Below are positions 54,164-63,009 of a DNA stretch of 64,000 nucleotides, in pieces (position 1 is the stretch's first letter; each line of letters starts with the position of its first letter). The position numbers were made by a program, and so were the translations under genes. The notes under the pieces are model-generated. The model was not told where the DNA came from, did no database searches, and saw only the letters and a list, made by a program, of their open reading frames with translations. Origin of the DNA: Paraburkholderia elongata (lineage in GTDB: Bacteria; Pseudomonadota; Gammaproteobacteria; Burkholderiales; Burkholderiaceae); NCBI RefSeq assembly GCF_013177735.1, contig NZ_WOEZ01000112.1, positions 1 through 64,000 of the forward strand. Reading direction: 5' to 3'.

Positions 54164-55654
54164 TTATGAATTTGCCGGTTTCGGCAGGTCAGCGACAAGC
54201 CGCAAAGAGATCGAAAGCTCGTCCAGTTGAAAGTGCGGACGCAGGAAAGCGACCGAACGATACGCACCAGGCTTGCCCGGAATCTCCGAGACCTGTATCG
54301 ATGCCTCGCGCAGCGGGAACTGCGCTTTCTGCTCCTGGGTCGCGTTGTCGTCCAGCAGCACGTACTGCGAGATCCAACGGTTCAGGAATACTTCGACGTT
54401 CTGTGCCGATGCGAAGCTGCCGATCTTGTCGCGCATCATCGCCTTCAGGTAGTGCGCCACGCGCGATACCGAGAAGATGTACTGCAGCTGCGCGGACAGC
54501 ACGGCGTTCGCATTCGCGCTATCAGTACTGTATTTCTTGGGCTTCTGCACCGATTGCGCGGCGAAGAACGCGGCGTAGTCCGAGTTCTTGCAGTGCACGA
54601 GCGGAATGAAGCCGAGGTCGCTCAGTTCCTTTTCGCGGCGATCGGTAATCGCGATTTCGGTCGGGCATTTCAGCGCGACTTCGCCGTCGTCGGTCTTGAA
54701 CGTGTGGGTCGGCAGATCTTCCACCAGACCGCCGCCTTCCACGCCGCGAATTGCCGCGCACCAGCCGAAGTCGTCGAATGCAGCCGTCAGGCGTGCGGCA
54801 AATGCCCACGCTGCGTTACACCACAGGTATTTGCTGTGATCGGTGCCGTCCACTTCTTCAACGAAGTTGAAGCCTTCCGCCGTGGCGGCGTCTTTCGGAT
54901 TGAAAGGCAGGCGGCCGAGAAAACGCGGCAAGGTCAGGCCGACATAACGCGAGTCTTCGGAGTCGCGGAACGACTTCCACTTCGCGTATTCGACGGTATC
55001 GAACACCTTGCCGAGATCGCGCGGCTTGCCGAGATCGGCAAACGTTTCGAGCCCCATCAGTTCAGGCGACGCCGATGCGATGAACGGTGCGTGTGCCGCG
55101 GCCGCGACGTGCGCCATCTGTTCGATGAAGTACACGTCTTCAGGCTGACGCGTCACTTCGAAGTCGCCAATGATCGTGCCGAACGGCGCGCCACCGAACG
55201 TGCCGAACTCTTCTTCATAAACCTTCTTGAAGAGTGCGCTTTGATCGAATTCGATGGCGTTCTTGAAGTCGCGCACGAGGTCGCGCTTCGGCGCATGCAG
55301 CGCCTTGATCTTGACCGTCGAGCCGGTATTGCTTTCCTTGCACAGATAGTCCAGACCGCGCCACGTGCTTTCCATACGCTGGAATTCCGGCGCATGCATC
55401 ACCGCGCTCAGTTGCGCGGAGATCAGGCGGTCGAGTTCCGCAACGCGCGCGTCGATGGTGGCCGACAGGTTGTCGGATACCACCACCGTGCCGTCGAGCA
55501 CCTGGTGGACGAGTTCGCCGATCAGGTCTTTCGCGCGCGCGTGTTCGGACTCGGACTTGGCCACGCGGCTTTTCTCGACGATTTCGTCGAGCAGCGTGGA
55601 TTCCGTGCCGCTCTGCGCGGTGGCGAGTTGGGCTGCTGCCGTTTGCTGGTTCAT
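54164..55654 (-). CDS. tssC: T6SS sheath large subunit TssC
   Basis: 496 residues. ARVAELDRLISAQLSAVMHA then PEFQRMESTWRGLDYLCKES, the VipB/TssC opening, with GTFGGAPFGTIIGDFEVTRQ and PRFLGRLPFNPKDAATAEGF later and a conserved FPLREASIQVSEIPGKPGAY end. It polymerises with TssB into the contractile sheath around the Hcp tube. It follows tssB by 18 bases. All parts are present. Confidence 0.96.
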   Translation of the reverse strand: MNQQTAAAQLATAQSGTESTLLDEIVEKSRVAKSESEHARAKDLIGELVHQVLDGTVVVSDNLSATIDARVAELDRLISAQLSAVMHAPEFQRMESTWRGLDYLCKESNTGSTVKIKALHAPKRDLVRDFKNAIEFDQSALFKKVYEEEFGTFGGAPFGTIIGDFEVTRQPEDVYFIEQMAHVAAAAHAPFIASASPELMGLETFADLGKPRDLGKVFDTVEYAKWKSFRDSEDSRYVGLTLPRFLGRLPFNPKDAATAEGFNFVEEVDGTDHSKYLWCNAAWAFAARLTAAFDDFGWCAAIRGVEGGGLVEDLPTHTFKTDDGEVALKCPTEIAITDRREKELSDLGFIPLVHCKNSDYAAFFAAQSVQKPKKYSTDSANANAVLSAQLQYIFSVSRVAHYLKAMMRDKIGSFASAQNVEVFLNRWISQYVLLDDNATQEQKAQFPLREASIQVSEIPGKPGAYRSVAFLRPHFQLDELSISLRLVADLPKPANS

Positions 55655-55672
55655 CTCACACCCCGTGCGTAC

Positions 55673-56221
55673 TTATTCGCCCTGCTTGTCGTGATCCGAC
55701 GCGCCGGCGTGCTGGTCTGCTGCGTTGCCCTGGTCTTTCGCCAGCGTCTGCAACTGCTGCGTGTTGTTGAGCACTTCGCTCAGCAGGTCTTCGAGTTTGT
55801 CGTTGCCGGCCAGCTTGTTGCGCAGGTCGGCCAGCTTCGAACGCGCTTCGAGCAGGCGGCGCAGCGGCTCGACCTGCGCGACCACCTCATCCGGATTGAA
55901 ATCGGCCATCGACTTGAAACGCAGGTCGACGGCGAATTTGCCACCGGCTTCGCTCAGGCGGTTTTCCACCTGGAACGCGGCGCGCGGCTCGATCGCTTTC
56001 ATCACGTCATCGAAATTGTCGCGATCGATGTTCACGAACTTGCGATCGCGCAGCTTCGGCTGCTCGACTTCGGACTGTCCCGCCAGATCGGCAACCACGC
56101 CGACGACGAACGGCAGCTCCTTCACCTCGATCGCATCGCCGCGCTCGACCTCATACGTCAGTTGAACGCGGGGCGGCCGCACTTTTTGCAAGCGTTTTTG
56201 AATACTTTCTTTCTTCGCCAT
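55673..56221 (-). CDS. tssB: T6SS sheath small subunit TssB
   Basis: 182 residues, MAKKESIQKRLQKVRPPRVQ then LTYEVERGDAIEVKELPFVV, the VipA/TssB pattern, with GVVADLAGQSEVEQPKLRDR and KFVNIDRDNFDDVMKAIEPR. It forms the sheath heterodimer with TssC. A charged, Gln/Asp-rich tail of about 25 residues ends the protein. It is the second gene of the operon after the tagM-like lipoprotein. Confidence 0.96.
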   Translation of the reverse strand: MAKKESIQKRLQKVRPPRVQLTYEVERGDAIEVKELPFVVGVVADLAGQSEVEQPKLRDRKFVNIDRDNFDDVMKAIEPRAAFQVENRLSEAGGKFAVDLRFKSMADFNPDEVVAQVEPLRRLLEARSKLADLRNKLAGNDKLEDLLSEVLNNTQQLQTLAKDQGNAADQHAGASDHDKQGE

Positions 56222-56256
56222 CGTCGGCTCCCGGATGCAGATAGATCAGGCGTTGA

Positions 56257-56946
56257 TCAGCGCAGCGCGCTGAACGGATCGGACGCGCCGCCGCTTTGTG
56301 CGGCTTTGGCGGGAGGCGCTGCAGGCGCCGGGGCAGCGGGTGCCGGGGCAGCCGCCGGCGTAGCGGCCGGAGCCGTAGCGCTGGTCGTTGTTTCTGGCGT
56401 ATCAGCAGCCTTACTCTTGGCGACGTGGCGAATGATGCGTTTCTTCTTCACGGCAGACTTGTCGTTCGGGTCGGGCGGGAACAACGTAGCTTCGCCGAGC
56501 GTGTCGCGCAACTGCTTGGCGAGCGCTTGCGCGTCCGACTTCGCATCACCCGCGAGCGACGCATCCTGACGCAGTTCGCCGAGCGATTGCGTGGCCACGC
56601 GCAGGCCGGCTACAGCCAGCACGCTCTTGGCCTGACGATCCGTCTGGTCGCGCTGCAGCGCTTCTTGCGCGGCGACGATGGCCTGACCGTAATGACCCTG
56701 CGTGAACTGGATCTGCGCAATGCGCGACCACGGCTCTTCACGCGTTGGATCGGATTTGGACAGTTGCTGGTAAAGCGCGATGGCGCGATCCTGATCGCCA
56801 CCCTTGGCGACGGTGTCCGCGTCCGCGAGTTGCTTATTAAAAGCCTCCGGTGTGGTCGCTGTGTTGTTGCCCTGTGTCGCGCAACCGGCAATCACGCCGC
56901 ATGCCAACACTACCCCAGATAGTTTTACTAACAGACGGTCATTCAT
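56257..56946 (-). CDS. tagM: TPR lipoprotein of the T6SS operon, TagM-like
   Basis: 229 residues. A lipoprotein signal (MNDRLLVKLSGVVLACGVIA with lipobox AGC, Cys 22) is followed by TPR-like helices (AFNKQLADADTVAKGGDQDR, AIALYQQLSKSDPTREEPWS, QIQFTQGHYGQAIVAAQEAL). A Pro/Ala-rich tail ends in SGGASDPFSALR. An outer-membrane lipoprotein of this kind, TagM, lies at this place in Burkholderia T6SS-1 clusters. It probably helps place or stabilise the envelope complex. It is the first gene of the tssB operon and divergent from tssJ. Confidence 0.75.
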   Translation of the reverse strand: MNDRLLVKLSGVVLACGVIAGCATQGNNTATTPEAFNKQLADADTVAKGGDQDRAIALYQQLSKSDPTREEPWSRIAQIQFTQGHYGQAIVAAQEALQRDQTDRQAKSVLAVAGLRVATQSLGELRQDASLAGDAKSDAQALAKQLRDTLGEATLFPPDPNDKSAVKKKRIIRHVAKSKAADTPETTTSATAPAATPAAAPAPAAPAPAAPPAKAAQSGGASDPFSALR

Positions 56947-57303
56947 CGTTTTTCACCGACGTGCGATTTTTTTAATTCAAGGAGAAACCGGAGTTTTGCT
57001 TTGCTTCAACTGCGCGGGTATAGTACAGGCCAATTTTCGATAATTCAACTTTCGCGTGAAGAAGCATTGCACAAAAAAAATGCATGAAGATGATTTAAAC
57101 GAAACATGCAGAAATTGTTTCCTGGCGCAATAGCCGTAATGCGGAGTGCGGAAAAAATTTCCGCACTTGAGGCAGCAAACACGCGAGTGCCGGAGAACAA
57201 TGCGCTTTGCATAAAGCGGCATTACGCGGCGTAGCGTTGCTGCAAATTTGCCGGTTTGATTTCGTTATTGATGTTTTGACGGGGGACGGCGCCGAGCCGG
57301 TCG
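56947..57303. promoter_or_regulatory. Divergent promoter region of the two T6SS operons
   Basis: 357 bases, AT-richer than the flanks, between tagM-like (-) and tssJ (+). It must hold the promoters for the sheath/baseplate and the tssJKL operons. I find no clear sigma-54 (TGGCAC-N5-TTGC) element. A run of eight A (57073-57080) and the palindromic gttgaattat-like text near 57040 are the only notable points. Confidence 0.5.
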
Positions 57304-57936
57304 ATGTATATGAATTCGCGTCTTGTTCGCTATGCATCGCTATTGATTGCAAACACCGCGGTGTGCGCGCTTCTGGGTGGCTGCGCGGCCGGCGTGACAG
57401 TGCTGGGAGCCGCTGCCAACGCGGCTTTGCAGGCAAGCGGCCTCGGCAAGCCCGACGTGCCGGATGCGCAAAAGCCGCCACGTAATGTCGGCCTCACCTT
57501 ATACGCCGCGCCGAATCTGAATGCCGCCAATGACAACCGCCCATTGGCGCTGGTCGTGCGGCTTTACGTGCTGAAAGACCCCACCTCATTCCAGCAGGCG
57601 CCATTTGACGCCTTTACCGATCCGGCCAAGGAAAAGACCACACTCGGCGGCGATCTGCTCGGCGTGCGTGAAGTGACGCTGATCCCCGGTCAACATTACA
57701 TCGTCACCGAAAAAGTCTCGCGTGAAGCGCAGGCTTTCGGTATCGTCGCTCTATTCCGCGACCCGGCGATGCAGCGTTGGAAATTCGCCTTCGACCCGGC
57801 GAAGTCGGAGAAATCCGGCATAATGATCGGCCTGCATAACTGTGCAATGACAGTGACCAACGGCACTGTGATCCCGCCTGAACAGGGATTGCCCGCCCAG
57901 CCGCTGAATATGCTTTCTTCGGTAAGCTGCGGTTAA
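57304..57936 (+). CDS. tssJ: T6SS outer-membrane lipoprotein TssJ
   Basis: 210 residues from MYMNSRLVRYASLLIANTAV; a second ATG two codons on is also possible. Lipobox LGGC places the lipid-bearing Cys at about residue 27. The rest is the TssJ transthyretin-like beta sandwich (RNVGLTLYAAPNLNAANDNR, LALVVRLYVLKDPTSFQQAP, FDAFTDPAKEKTTLGGDLLG). It binds the periplasmic end of TssM. First gene of the tssJKL operon. Confidence 0.93.
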   Translation: MYMNSRLVRYASLLIANTAVCALLGGCAAGVTVLGAAANAALQASGLGKPDVPDAQKPPRNVGLTLYAAPNLNAANDNRPLALVVRLYVLKDPTSFQQAPFDAFTDPAKEKTTLGGDLLGVREVTLIPGQHYIVTEKVSREAQAFGIVALFRDPAMQRWKFAFDPAKSEKSGIMIGLHNCAMTVTNGTVIPPEQGLPAQPLNMLSSVSCG

Positions 57937-58044
57937 AGATGCCGGACAAATACGATTTAACAGTTTTTAGAGAATTAACAATGGGGCGCTCGAATCGGTT
58001 ATCTCCGGGCGCGCCATACGCTGAACGCATATAACAGGTTTGAG

Positions 58045-59391
58045 ATGAGTTATTCCGCAAAAGTGCTCTGGGGGGAAGGCCTGTTTCTGAGGCCGCAGCA
58101 TTTTCAGCGTCAGGACGCCTATCATGAGGCACGCCTGTTCGAATCGATCCAGGCGATCCAGCCATACAACTGGGGCGTGCGTTCGGCGCGTTTCGACCGG
58201 GACGCGCTCGGCAGCAATGTGCTGCACGTGAGCGAACTCTCGCTGGTGTTTCCGGATGGCGCGCTTTACTCCGCGCCGCAAGCTGACGACCTGCCGCCGC
58301 CGATCGCGCTCGACACGCTGCCCGACGGCATCAACGAATTCACGTTTTATCTGGCGCTGCATCCGCTGCGCGAAACCGGCGCGAACTACTCGCAAGACAG
58401 CAACGCGGGCTTCGTGTCGCGTTACGTCAGCGAGCAGACGCCGGTGGCCGATCATTTCACGGACGCCGCCGAAGCCGACATCACCTTCCTGAAGACCAGC
58501 GTCAAACTCATTGCGCATAGCGAACCGCGCGACCAGTTGTTGTCGGTACCGCTCGTGCGCGTGCGCCGCACCGCTACGTCGGGCTTTGAAATCGACGACA
58601 CGTTCGTGCCGCCCTGCCTCGCGATCGACGCGTCACCGATCCTGCATCAACGGCTGCGTCAACTGATCGATGCGCTGCAGGCCAAGGTCAACGCGCTGTA
58701 TGGTTTTCACCGCGAGCCGACCAAGAACATCATCGAGTTCCGTTCGGGCGACATCGCGTCGTTCTGGCTGCTGCACACCGCGAGCGCCGCGTTTGCCTCG
58801 CTCGCGCATCTGTATCAGCATTCGGCGCTGCATCCGGAACGTCTGTTTCAGGAATTGCTGCGTCTGGCCGGCCAGTTGATGACGTTTTCGAAGGGCTATG
58901 CATTGTCCGACCTGCCGGCTTACCGGCATGACGATCCTGGTCCCGGCTTTGCGCGCCTCGACACGATCCTGCGCGATCTGCTCGAAACCGTGATCTCGAC
59001 GCGGTACTTCGCGATCGCGCTCGAAGAGGTGCGTCCGTCGTTCCATGCGGGCCGTCTCGACTCGGGCAAGATCGACGACAAGACCCTGTTCTACATTGCC
59101 GTCTCCGCGGACATGCCGACCGCGGAACTCGTCGAAGCCGTACCCGCCCGCTTCAAAGTCGGCGCGCCGGACGACGTCGACAAGCTCGTGCTCTCGGCCA
59201 TGCCGGGCGTGCGCCTCGTGTACACACCGCAAGTACCGCCCGCCATTCCGGTGCGCCCGGGCGCGTGCTACTTCTCTTGCGAATCGCGCGGCGCATTGTA
59301 TGACCGCATGTTGCAGGCTCAATCGGCAATGATCTACGCGCCGTCGGGCATCAACGATCTTCAACTCGAACTGATCGCCGTCACATCATGA
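58045..59391 (+). CDS. tssK: T6SS baseplate-membrane connector TssK
   Basis: 448 residues, MSYSAKVLWGEGLFLRPQHF then QRQDAYHEARLFESIQAIQP, the invariant TssK opening (GLFLRPQHFQ). Further conserved pieces are NEFTFYLALHPLRETGANY and YFSCESRGALYDRMLQAQ. It docks the baseplate on the membrane complex through TssL. It lies 108 bases after tssJ, and its TGA overlaps the ATG of tssL. Confidence 0.96.
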   Translation: MSYSAKVLWGEGLFLRPQHFQRQDAYHEARLFESIQAIQPYNWGVRSARFDRDALGSNVLHVSELSLVFPDGALYSAPQADDLPPPIALDTLPDGINEFTFYLALHPLRETGANYSQDSNAGFVSRYVSEQTPVADHFTDAAEADITFLKTSVKLIAHSEPRDQLLSVPLVRVRRTATSGFEIDDTFVPPCLAIDASPILHQRLRQLIDALQAKVNALYGFHREPTKNIIEFRSGDIASFWLLHTASAAFASLAHLYQHSALHPERLFQELLRLAGQLMTFSKGYALSDLPAYRHDDPGPGFARLDTILRDLLETVISTRYFAIALEEVRPSFHAGRLDSGKIDDKTLFYIAVSADMPTAELVEAVPARFKVGAPDDVDKLVLSAMPGVRLVYTPQVPPAIPVRPGACYFSCESRGALYDRMLQAQSAMIYAPSGINDLQLELIAVTS

Positions 59392-60167
59392 GCTACGCGC
59401 CCTCCCTGTTTGGCGGCAGCACGCCTGCCGCGACGCCCGCCCCCGTGACCGAGCCGAGCTACCAGGTCCGCTCGCTGCTCGATCTGCTGTACGACGGCTT
59501 CTTCATGCTGTTTTTGTTGAAGAACGGCCGCGAACCCGGCGACGCACCCGAATTCAGCCAGCGTATCCAGCAGTTTCTCGGCGACTTCGAGCGCGGCGCG
59601 AAAAAGCTCAATGCGTCGGCGGAAGATGTCTACGCGTCCAAGTTTGCGTTCTGCGCGGCCATCGACGAATCGGTGTTGTCGTCGACATTCAAGATCCGCA
59701 CGGAATGGGAACGCCGGCCGTTGCAACTGGTGCTGTTCGGCGAGCAACTGGCAGGTGAGAAATTCTTCCAGTATCTCGAGGAATGCCGCGCACAAGGCGC
59801 CGCGCGTTTGCAGTCGCTTGAAGTGTTCCATATGTGTCTGCTGCTCGGCTTCCAGGGCAAGTATCTGCTCGAAGGACCGGAGAAGCTCGCGTATCTGACC
59901 GCGCGCATCGGCGACGAAATCGCGCATATGAAGGGCAAGCGTGCACCGTTCGCCCCGCATTGGCCGCTGCCGGACCAGGTCGCTCACCGGCTCAAGCGCG
60001 AGGTGCCGCTGTGGTCGATCGGTGCGGTGTTCGCGCTGGTCGGACTGCTCGCTTATCTCGGCCTGAACACCTACCTGCGCGATCAGACGTTGCGCACGCT
60101 CGCGCCGTATTCGCAGGTGGTCAAGCTCGGCCCGCAATCGGCCACGTTGACGATTTCGTTGCCGTAA
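59388..60167 (+). CDS. tssL: T6SS membrane-complex protein TssL (DotU family)
   Basis: 259 residues. The cytoplasmic DotU domain has LLDLLYDGFFMLFLLKNGRE, YASKFAFCAAIDESVLSSTF and EVFHMCLLLGFQGKYLLEGP. A single C-terminal membrane helix is at about 208-230 (LWSIGAVFALVGLLAYLGL), followed by a short periplasmic tail. There is no peptidoglycan-binding extension, so the separate OmpA-like protein of the tssM operon probably does that job. It ends the tssJKL operon before a strong terminator. Confidence 0.94.
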   Translation: MSYAPSLFGGSTPAATPAPVTEPSYQVRSLLDLLYDGFFMLFLLKNGREPGDAPEFSQRIQQFLGDFERGAKKLNASAEDVYASKFAFCAAIDESVLSSTFKIRTEWERRPLQLVLFGEQLAGEKFFQYLEECRAQGAARLQSLEVFHMCLLLGFQGKYLLEGPEKLAYLTARIGDEIAHMKGKRAPFAPHWPLPDQVAHRLKREVPLWSIGAVFALVGLLAYLGLNTYLRDQTLRTLAPYSQVVKLGPQSATLTISLP

Positions 60168-60202
60168 GTCAGGACGGGTCACCGGACGAGTCGCACGTAA
60201 CG

Positions 60203-60237
60203 AAAAAGGCGGCCCGCAAAAACGGGCCGCCTTTTTT
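60203..60237 (+). terminator. Rho-independent terminator after tssL
   Basis: aaaaaggcggcccg, loop caaaaa, cgggccgccttttttc: a perfect GC-rich stem with T6 on the plus strand. It closes the tssJKL operon and, with A5 on the other side, may also serve the converging zwf message. Confidence 0.92.
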
Positions 60238-60318
60238 CAATGCGAGACGAACGCTTCAAAGCGAACGCTTCAAAGCGTCGACGCACCGCCGACGCTCAAC
60301 TGCCTGCTTGCTGCCTGC

Positions 60319-61800
60319 TTACTGCGACTCTTCCGCCCACACGGCGTTTTCGCGCGCCATCAGCGCCGTCGACGCAGCCGGCCCGAACGTGCCTGCCGTA
60401 TAGCCGCGCGGCTTGTCGCCCGACTTAGCCCAGCCTTCCAGAATCGGTTCGGCCCACGCCCACGCGGCTTCGAGTTCGTCGCGGCGCATGAAGTGCGTGA
60501 GGCGTCCGCGAATCACGTCGATCAGCAAACGCTCGTACGCTTCCGCGCGACGCTCGGTGAAAGCCTGCTGCAAGTCCAGGTTCAAATTCACCGGCAGCAT
60601 GTGCATACCGCTGCCGGGTTCCTTCGCGAGCATCTGCAACTGGATCGATTCTTCCGGCTGCAACTGGATCACGAGACGGTTGCCGTAGTTGCGCCCACCG
60701 CTCGGAATGATCGAGAACGGCAACTCGGAAAACTCGATAACGATCTCCGACACCTTCTTCTGCATACGCTTGCCGGTGCGCAGGAAGAACGGCACGTTGG
60801 CCCAGCGCCAGTTGTTGATATTCGCACGCAAGGCAACGAACGTCTCGGCGCGGCTGTTTGCCGGCACGTTGTCTTCCTCGAGGTAGCCCTTGACCGGCTC
60901 GCCGTTCACGGCGCCGGCCGTATACTGGCCGCGCACGGTATCGCGCGCGATATCCTCGGGCGTCATGGGGCGCAGCGAGCGCAGCACCTTGAGCTTTTCG
61001 TCGCGCACCGCATCCGGATTGAGCGACACCGGCGGCTCCATCGCGACGATGCACAGCAGTTGCAGCAAGTGGTTCTGCACCATGTCGCGCAGCGCGCCGG
61101 TTTTGTCGTAGAAGCCCGCGCGGCTGCCCACGCCGACCTCTTCGGCCACCGTAATCTGCACGCGCTTGATATACGGCGCCTGCCACAGCGGGCCGAAAAT
61201 CGCGTTACCGAAACGCAGCACCATCAGGTTCTGTACGGTTTCCTTGCCGAGGTAGTGGTCGATCCGGTAGATCTGCGCTTCGCTGAAATGCTGGCCGACC
61301 GCGGTGTTGATCTCCTGCGCGGACGCCAGATCGTGGCCCAGCGGTTTCTCGAGCACGACCCTCGAGTTCTCGTCGACCAGTCCTGCCGCCGAAAGGTTGT
61401 CGCAAATATTGGTGAACAGATCCGGCGAGGTCGCGAGATAGAACACGCGCCGCACGCCCTCGCGCGACGCCTCCTTCAGACGGTGGTAGTCCTCGACCGA
61501 ATCGACGTCCATGCGCACGTACTCGAACAGCGCCAGGAATTTGTCCCAGGCGGTGGCATCGAACGCCTTCTTTTCGATGAAGGGCTTCGCCTTCGCTTCC
61601 ATGAATTCGTTGATGTACTCCTCACGCGACCACGGCTTGCGGCCGATCGTGAGAATGCGGGTGTCCGGCGGCAGATTGCAGTGCAGATGCGCCATGTAGA
61701 GCGCGGGCAGCAGCTTGCGAAACGACAGGTCGCCGGTGCCGCCGAAGATGATCATGTCGAGCGGCAGATTGGGAGTGGCAGAAGCTTGTTGGGTCGTCAT
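60319..61800 (-). CDS. zwf: Glucose-6-phosphate 1-dehydrogenase
   Basis: 493 residues, MTTQQASATPNLPLDMIIFG then GTGDLSFRKLLPALYMAHLH. The nucleotide-binding motif GGTGDLSFRK is at 20-29, the catalytic region RIDHYLGKETVQN at about 182-194 with the active His-Tyr, and later FLRTGKRM. It oxidises glucose-6-phosphate to 6-phosphogluconolactone and feeds the pentose phosphate and Entner-Doudoroff routes with NADPH. Length is standard. It is a single gene; the stop is followed by the tssL terminator region, on the opposite strand. Confidence 0.97.
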   Translation of the reverse strand: MTTQQASATPNLPLDMIIFGGTGDLSFRKLLPALYMAHLHCNLPPDTRILTIGRKPWSREEYINEFMEAKAKPFIEKKAFDATAWDKFLALFEYVRMDVDSVEDYHRLKEASREGVRRVFYLATSPDLFTNICDNLSAAGLVDENSRVVLEKPLGHDLASAQEINTAVGQHFSEAQIYRIDHYLGKETVQNLMVLRFGNAIFGPLWQAPYIKRVQITVAEEVGVGSRAGFYDKTGALRDMVQNHLLQLLCIVAMEPPVSLNPDAVRDEKLKVLRSLRPMTPEDIARDTVRGQYTAGAVNGEPVKGYLEEDNVPANSRAETFVALRANINNWRWANVPFFLRTGKRMQKKVSEIVIEFSELPFSIIPSGGRNYGNRLVIQLQPEESIQLQMLAKEPGSGMHMLPVNLNLDLQQAFTERRAEAYERLLIDVIRGRLTHFMRRDELEAAWAWAEPILEGWAKSGDKPRGYTAGTFGPAASTALMARENAVWAEESQ

Positions 61801-61849
61801 AGCGCGGTCGCAGCGTCGTGATAGGCGTCAGGTCAAAGGACAAGGGGGC

Positions 61850-61876
61850 AAAAGCGCCGGCGGACCGGCACTTTTT
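61850..61876 (-). terminator. Likely terminator downstream of the ornithine-cyclodeaminase-like gene
   Basis: On the minus strand aaaagtgccgg, loop tccg, ccggcgctttt: an 11-bp stem with one G-U pair and four T. It lies about 150 bases past the stop of the reductase gene and 50 bases before zwf. Plus-strand T6 also follows the stem, so it could work both ways. Confidence 0.55.
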
Positions 61877-62024
61877 TCTGGCAAACGCCTATGTTGCAAC
61901 GTTTTGAGATTGTTTGCACGGCAACATGTGCCGCGGGTTGGCGCAAGATGCCAACTTGACTCGTAAAATCAGCGTCTGCCGGGCCTTTTGCCGAGTTTAT
62001 TTGGAACCGTCTGGACTGCCCTGC

Positions 62025-62969
62025 TCAGCCGCCTGACAAGGCCTCACGCGCCACGCGGCAGGCCGCCAGATCCCATGCCGCGCAGCCGACACTCTTAAAA
62101 ACAATCGGTTGTTTCGACGGCAACAAAGCGGCGTTTTCCACCACTGCGGCAATTCCACCGACCCGCGCCCAATCGACACCGGCCTGGATGAAGTCACCGG
62201 CTTCGTGTTTCGCGCCGGCTTCGTCGTCGACGAACAGCGCGCTGCCTTCGATCGTGCGCGCGCCGATCTCGACCATGGCCGGTGTGAACGCGCCGACGCC
62301 GATCACGAGCCGGTCCGCGCGCGCCGCTTCGTCGTAGACAGCCTGCTTGCTGGTGGTCAGCGCGATCACCACGTCGATCGAAGCGGGGATAGCCGCGTCA
62401 GGGTCGGCCAACGGTTGCAGTTCGCGCGCCTTGCCGCCATGCGCACCATGGGCGGCGCAAAACGCTTCAGCCCGCGCGGGAGCGCTGCCCTTCACCCACA
62501 CGCGCGCGTCGGGGAACAGTTCGCCGATCGCTTCCAGATGGTTCGCTGCCTGCGTGCCGGTGCCGATCAGCAGGAATTCATGCGGCCGGGCCGGCGCGAA
62601 AGTGTGTACGCCGAGCATCGACATCGCCGCCGTGCGCCGTCCGGTTACCGTCGGGCCATCGAGAATGAAGAGCGTCTCGCCGGTGTCGGCGTCGAAGACC
62701 ATCACCTGGCCGTGGATGGTCGGGATGCCGCGCGGTCTATTGCTCGCGCACACGTTAACCAGCTTGTGGATCGCGAGATCGGGCGCGGTGGCCGGCATCG
62801 ACAGCATGATGCCGCCCTCGTTGAGCGGCACAACGAGCCGTTCGGGACTCGTGATGCGTTGCTGCGCATAGTCGATGCTCGCGCGCTTCAATGCATCGAC
62901 AAGTGTCGCGTACGGGATCAGCCGCGCGGTGGCGGCGGCGTCGAAAATCTGCGTGATCCGGCGGGTCAT
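62025..62969 (-). CDS. Delta1-pyrroline-2-carboxylate reductase, ornithine cyclodeaminase family (LhpI-like)
   Basis: 314 residues, MTRRITQIFDAAATARLIPY then ATLVDALKRASIDYAQQRIT. The Rossmann motif FLLIGTGTQAANHLEAIGEL is at about 130-150, with the family pieces IHGQVMVFDADTGETLFILD and RTAAMSMLGV. Such proteins reduce delta1-pyrroline-2-carboxylate to L-proline with NAD(P)H, or cyclise ornithine. The neighbour, a trans-3-hydroxyproline dehydratase-like gene ending 40 bases upstream, makes exactly that imine, so the reductase role is favoured. Confidence 0.85.
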   Translation of the reverse strand: MTRRITQIFDAAATARLIPYATLVDALKRASIDYAQQRITSPERLVVPLNEGGIMLSMPATAPDLAIHKLVNVCASNRPRGIPTIHGQVMVFDADTGETLFILDGPTVTGRRTAAMSMLGVHTFAPARPHEFLLIGTGTQAANHLEAIGELFPDARVWVKGSAPARAEAFCAAHGAHGGKARELQPLADPDAAIPASIDVVIALTTSKQAVYDEAARADRLVIGVGAFTPAMVEIGARTIEGSALFVDDEAGAKHEAGDFIQAGVDWARVGGIAAVVENAALLPSKQPIVFKSVGCAAWDLAACRVAREALSGG

Positions 62970-63009
62970 AAGCGGGCTTTTCCTGTCCAGGCGAGTTGGT
63001 GCGTTCGAT

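Noticed and set aside
54227..56569. A 780-codon open frame antisense to tssC, tssB and the tagM-like gene
   Set aside because: It crosses three well-supported genes and shows no family motif; it is a composition artefact.
56947..57303. A sigma-54 promoter for the T6SS operons
   Set aside because: The closest match (tggcgc near 57121) lacks a proper -12 element at the right spacing.
60248..60278. Short tandem gaacgcttcaaagc repeat downstream of the tssL terminator
   Set aside because: Only two units in a non-coding gap; too little to interpret.
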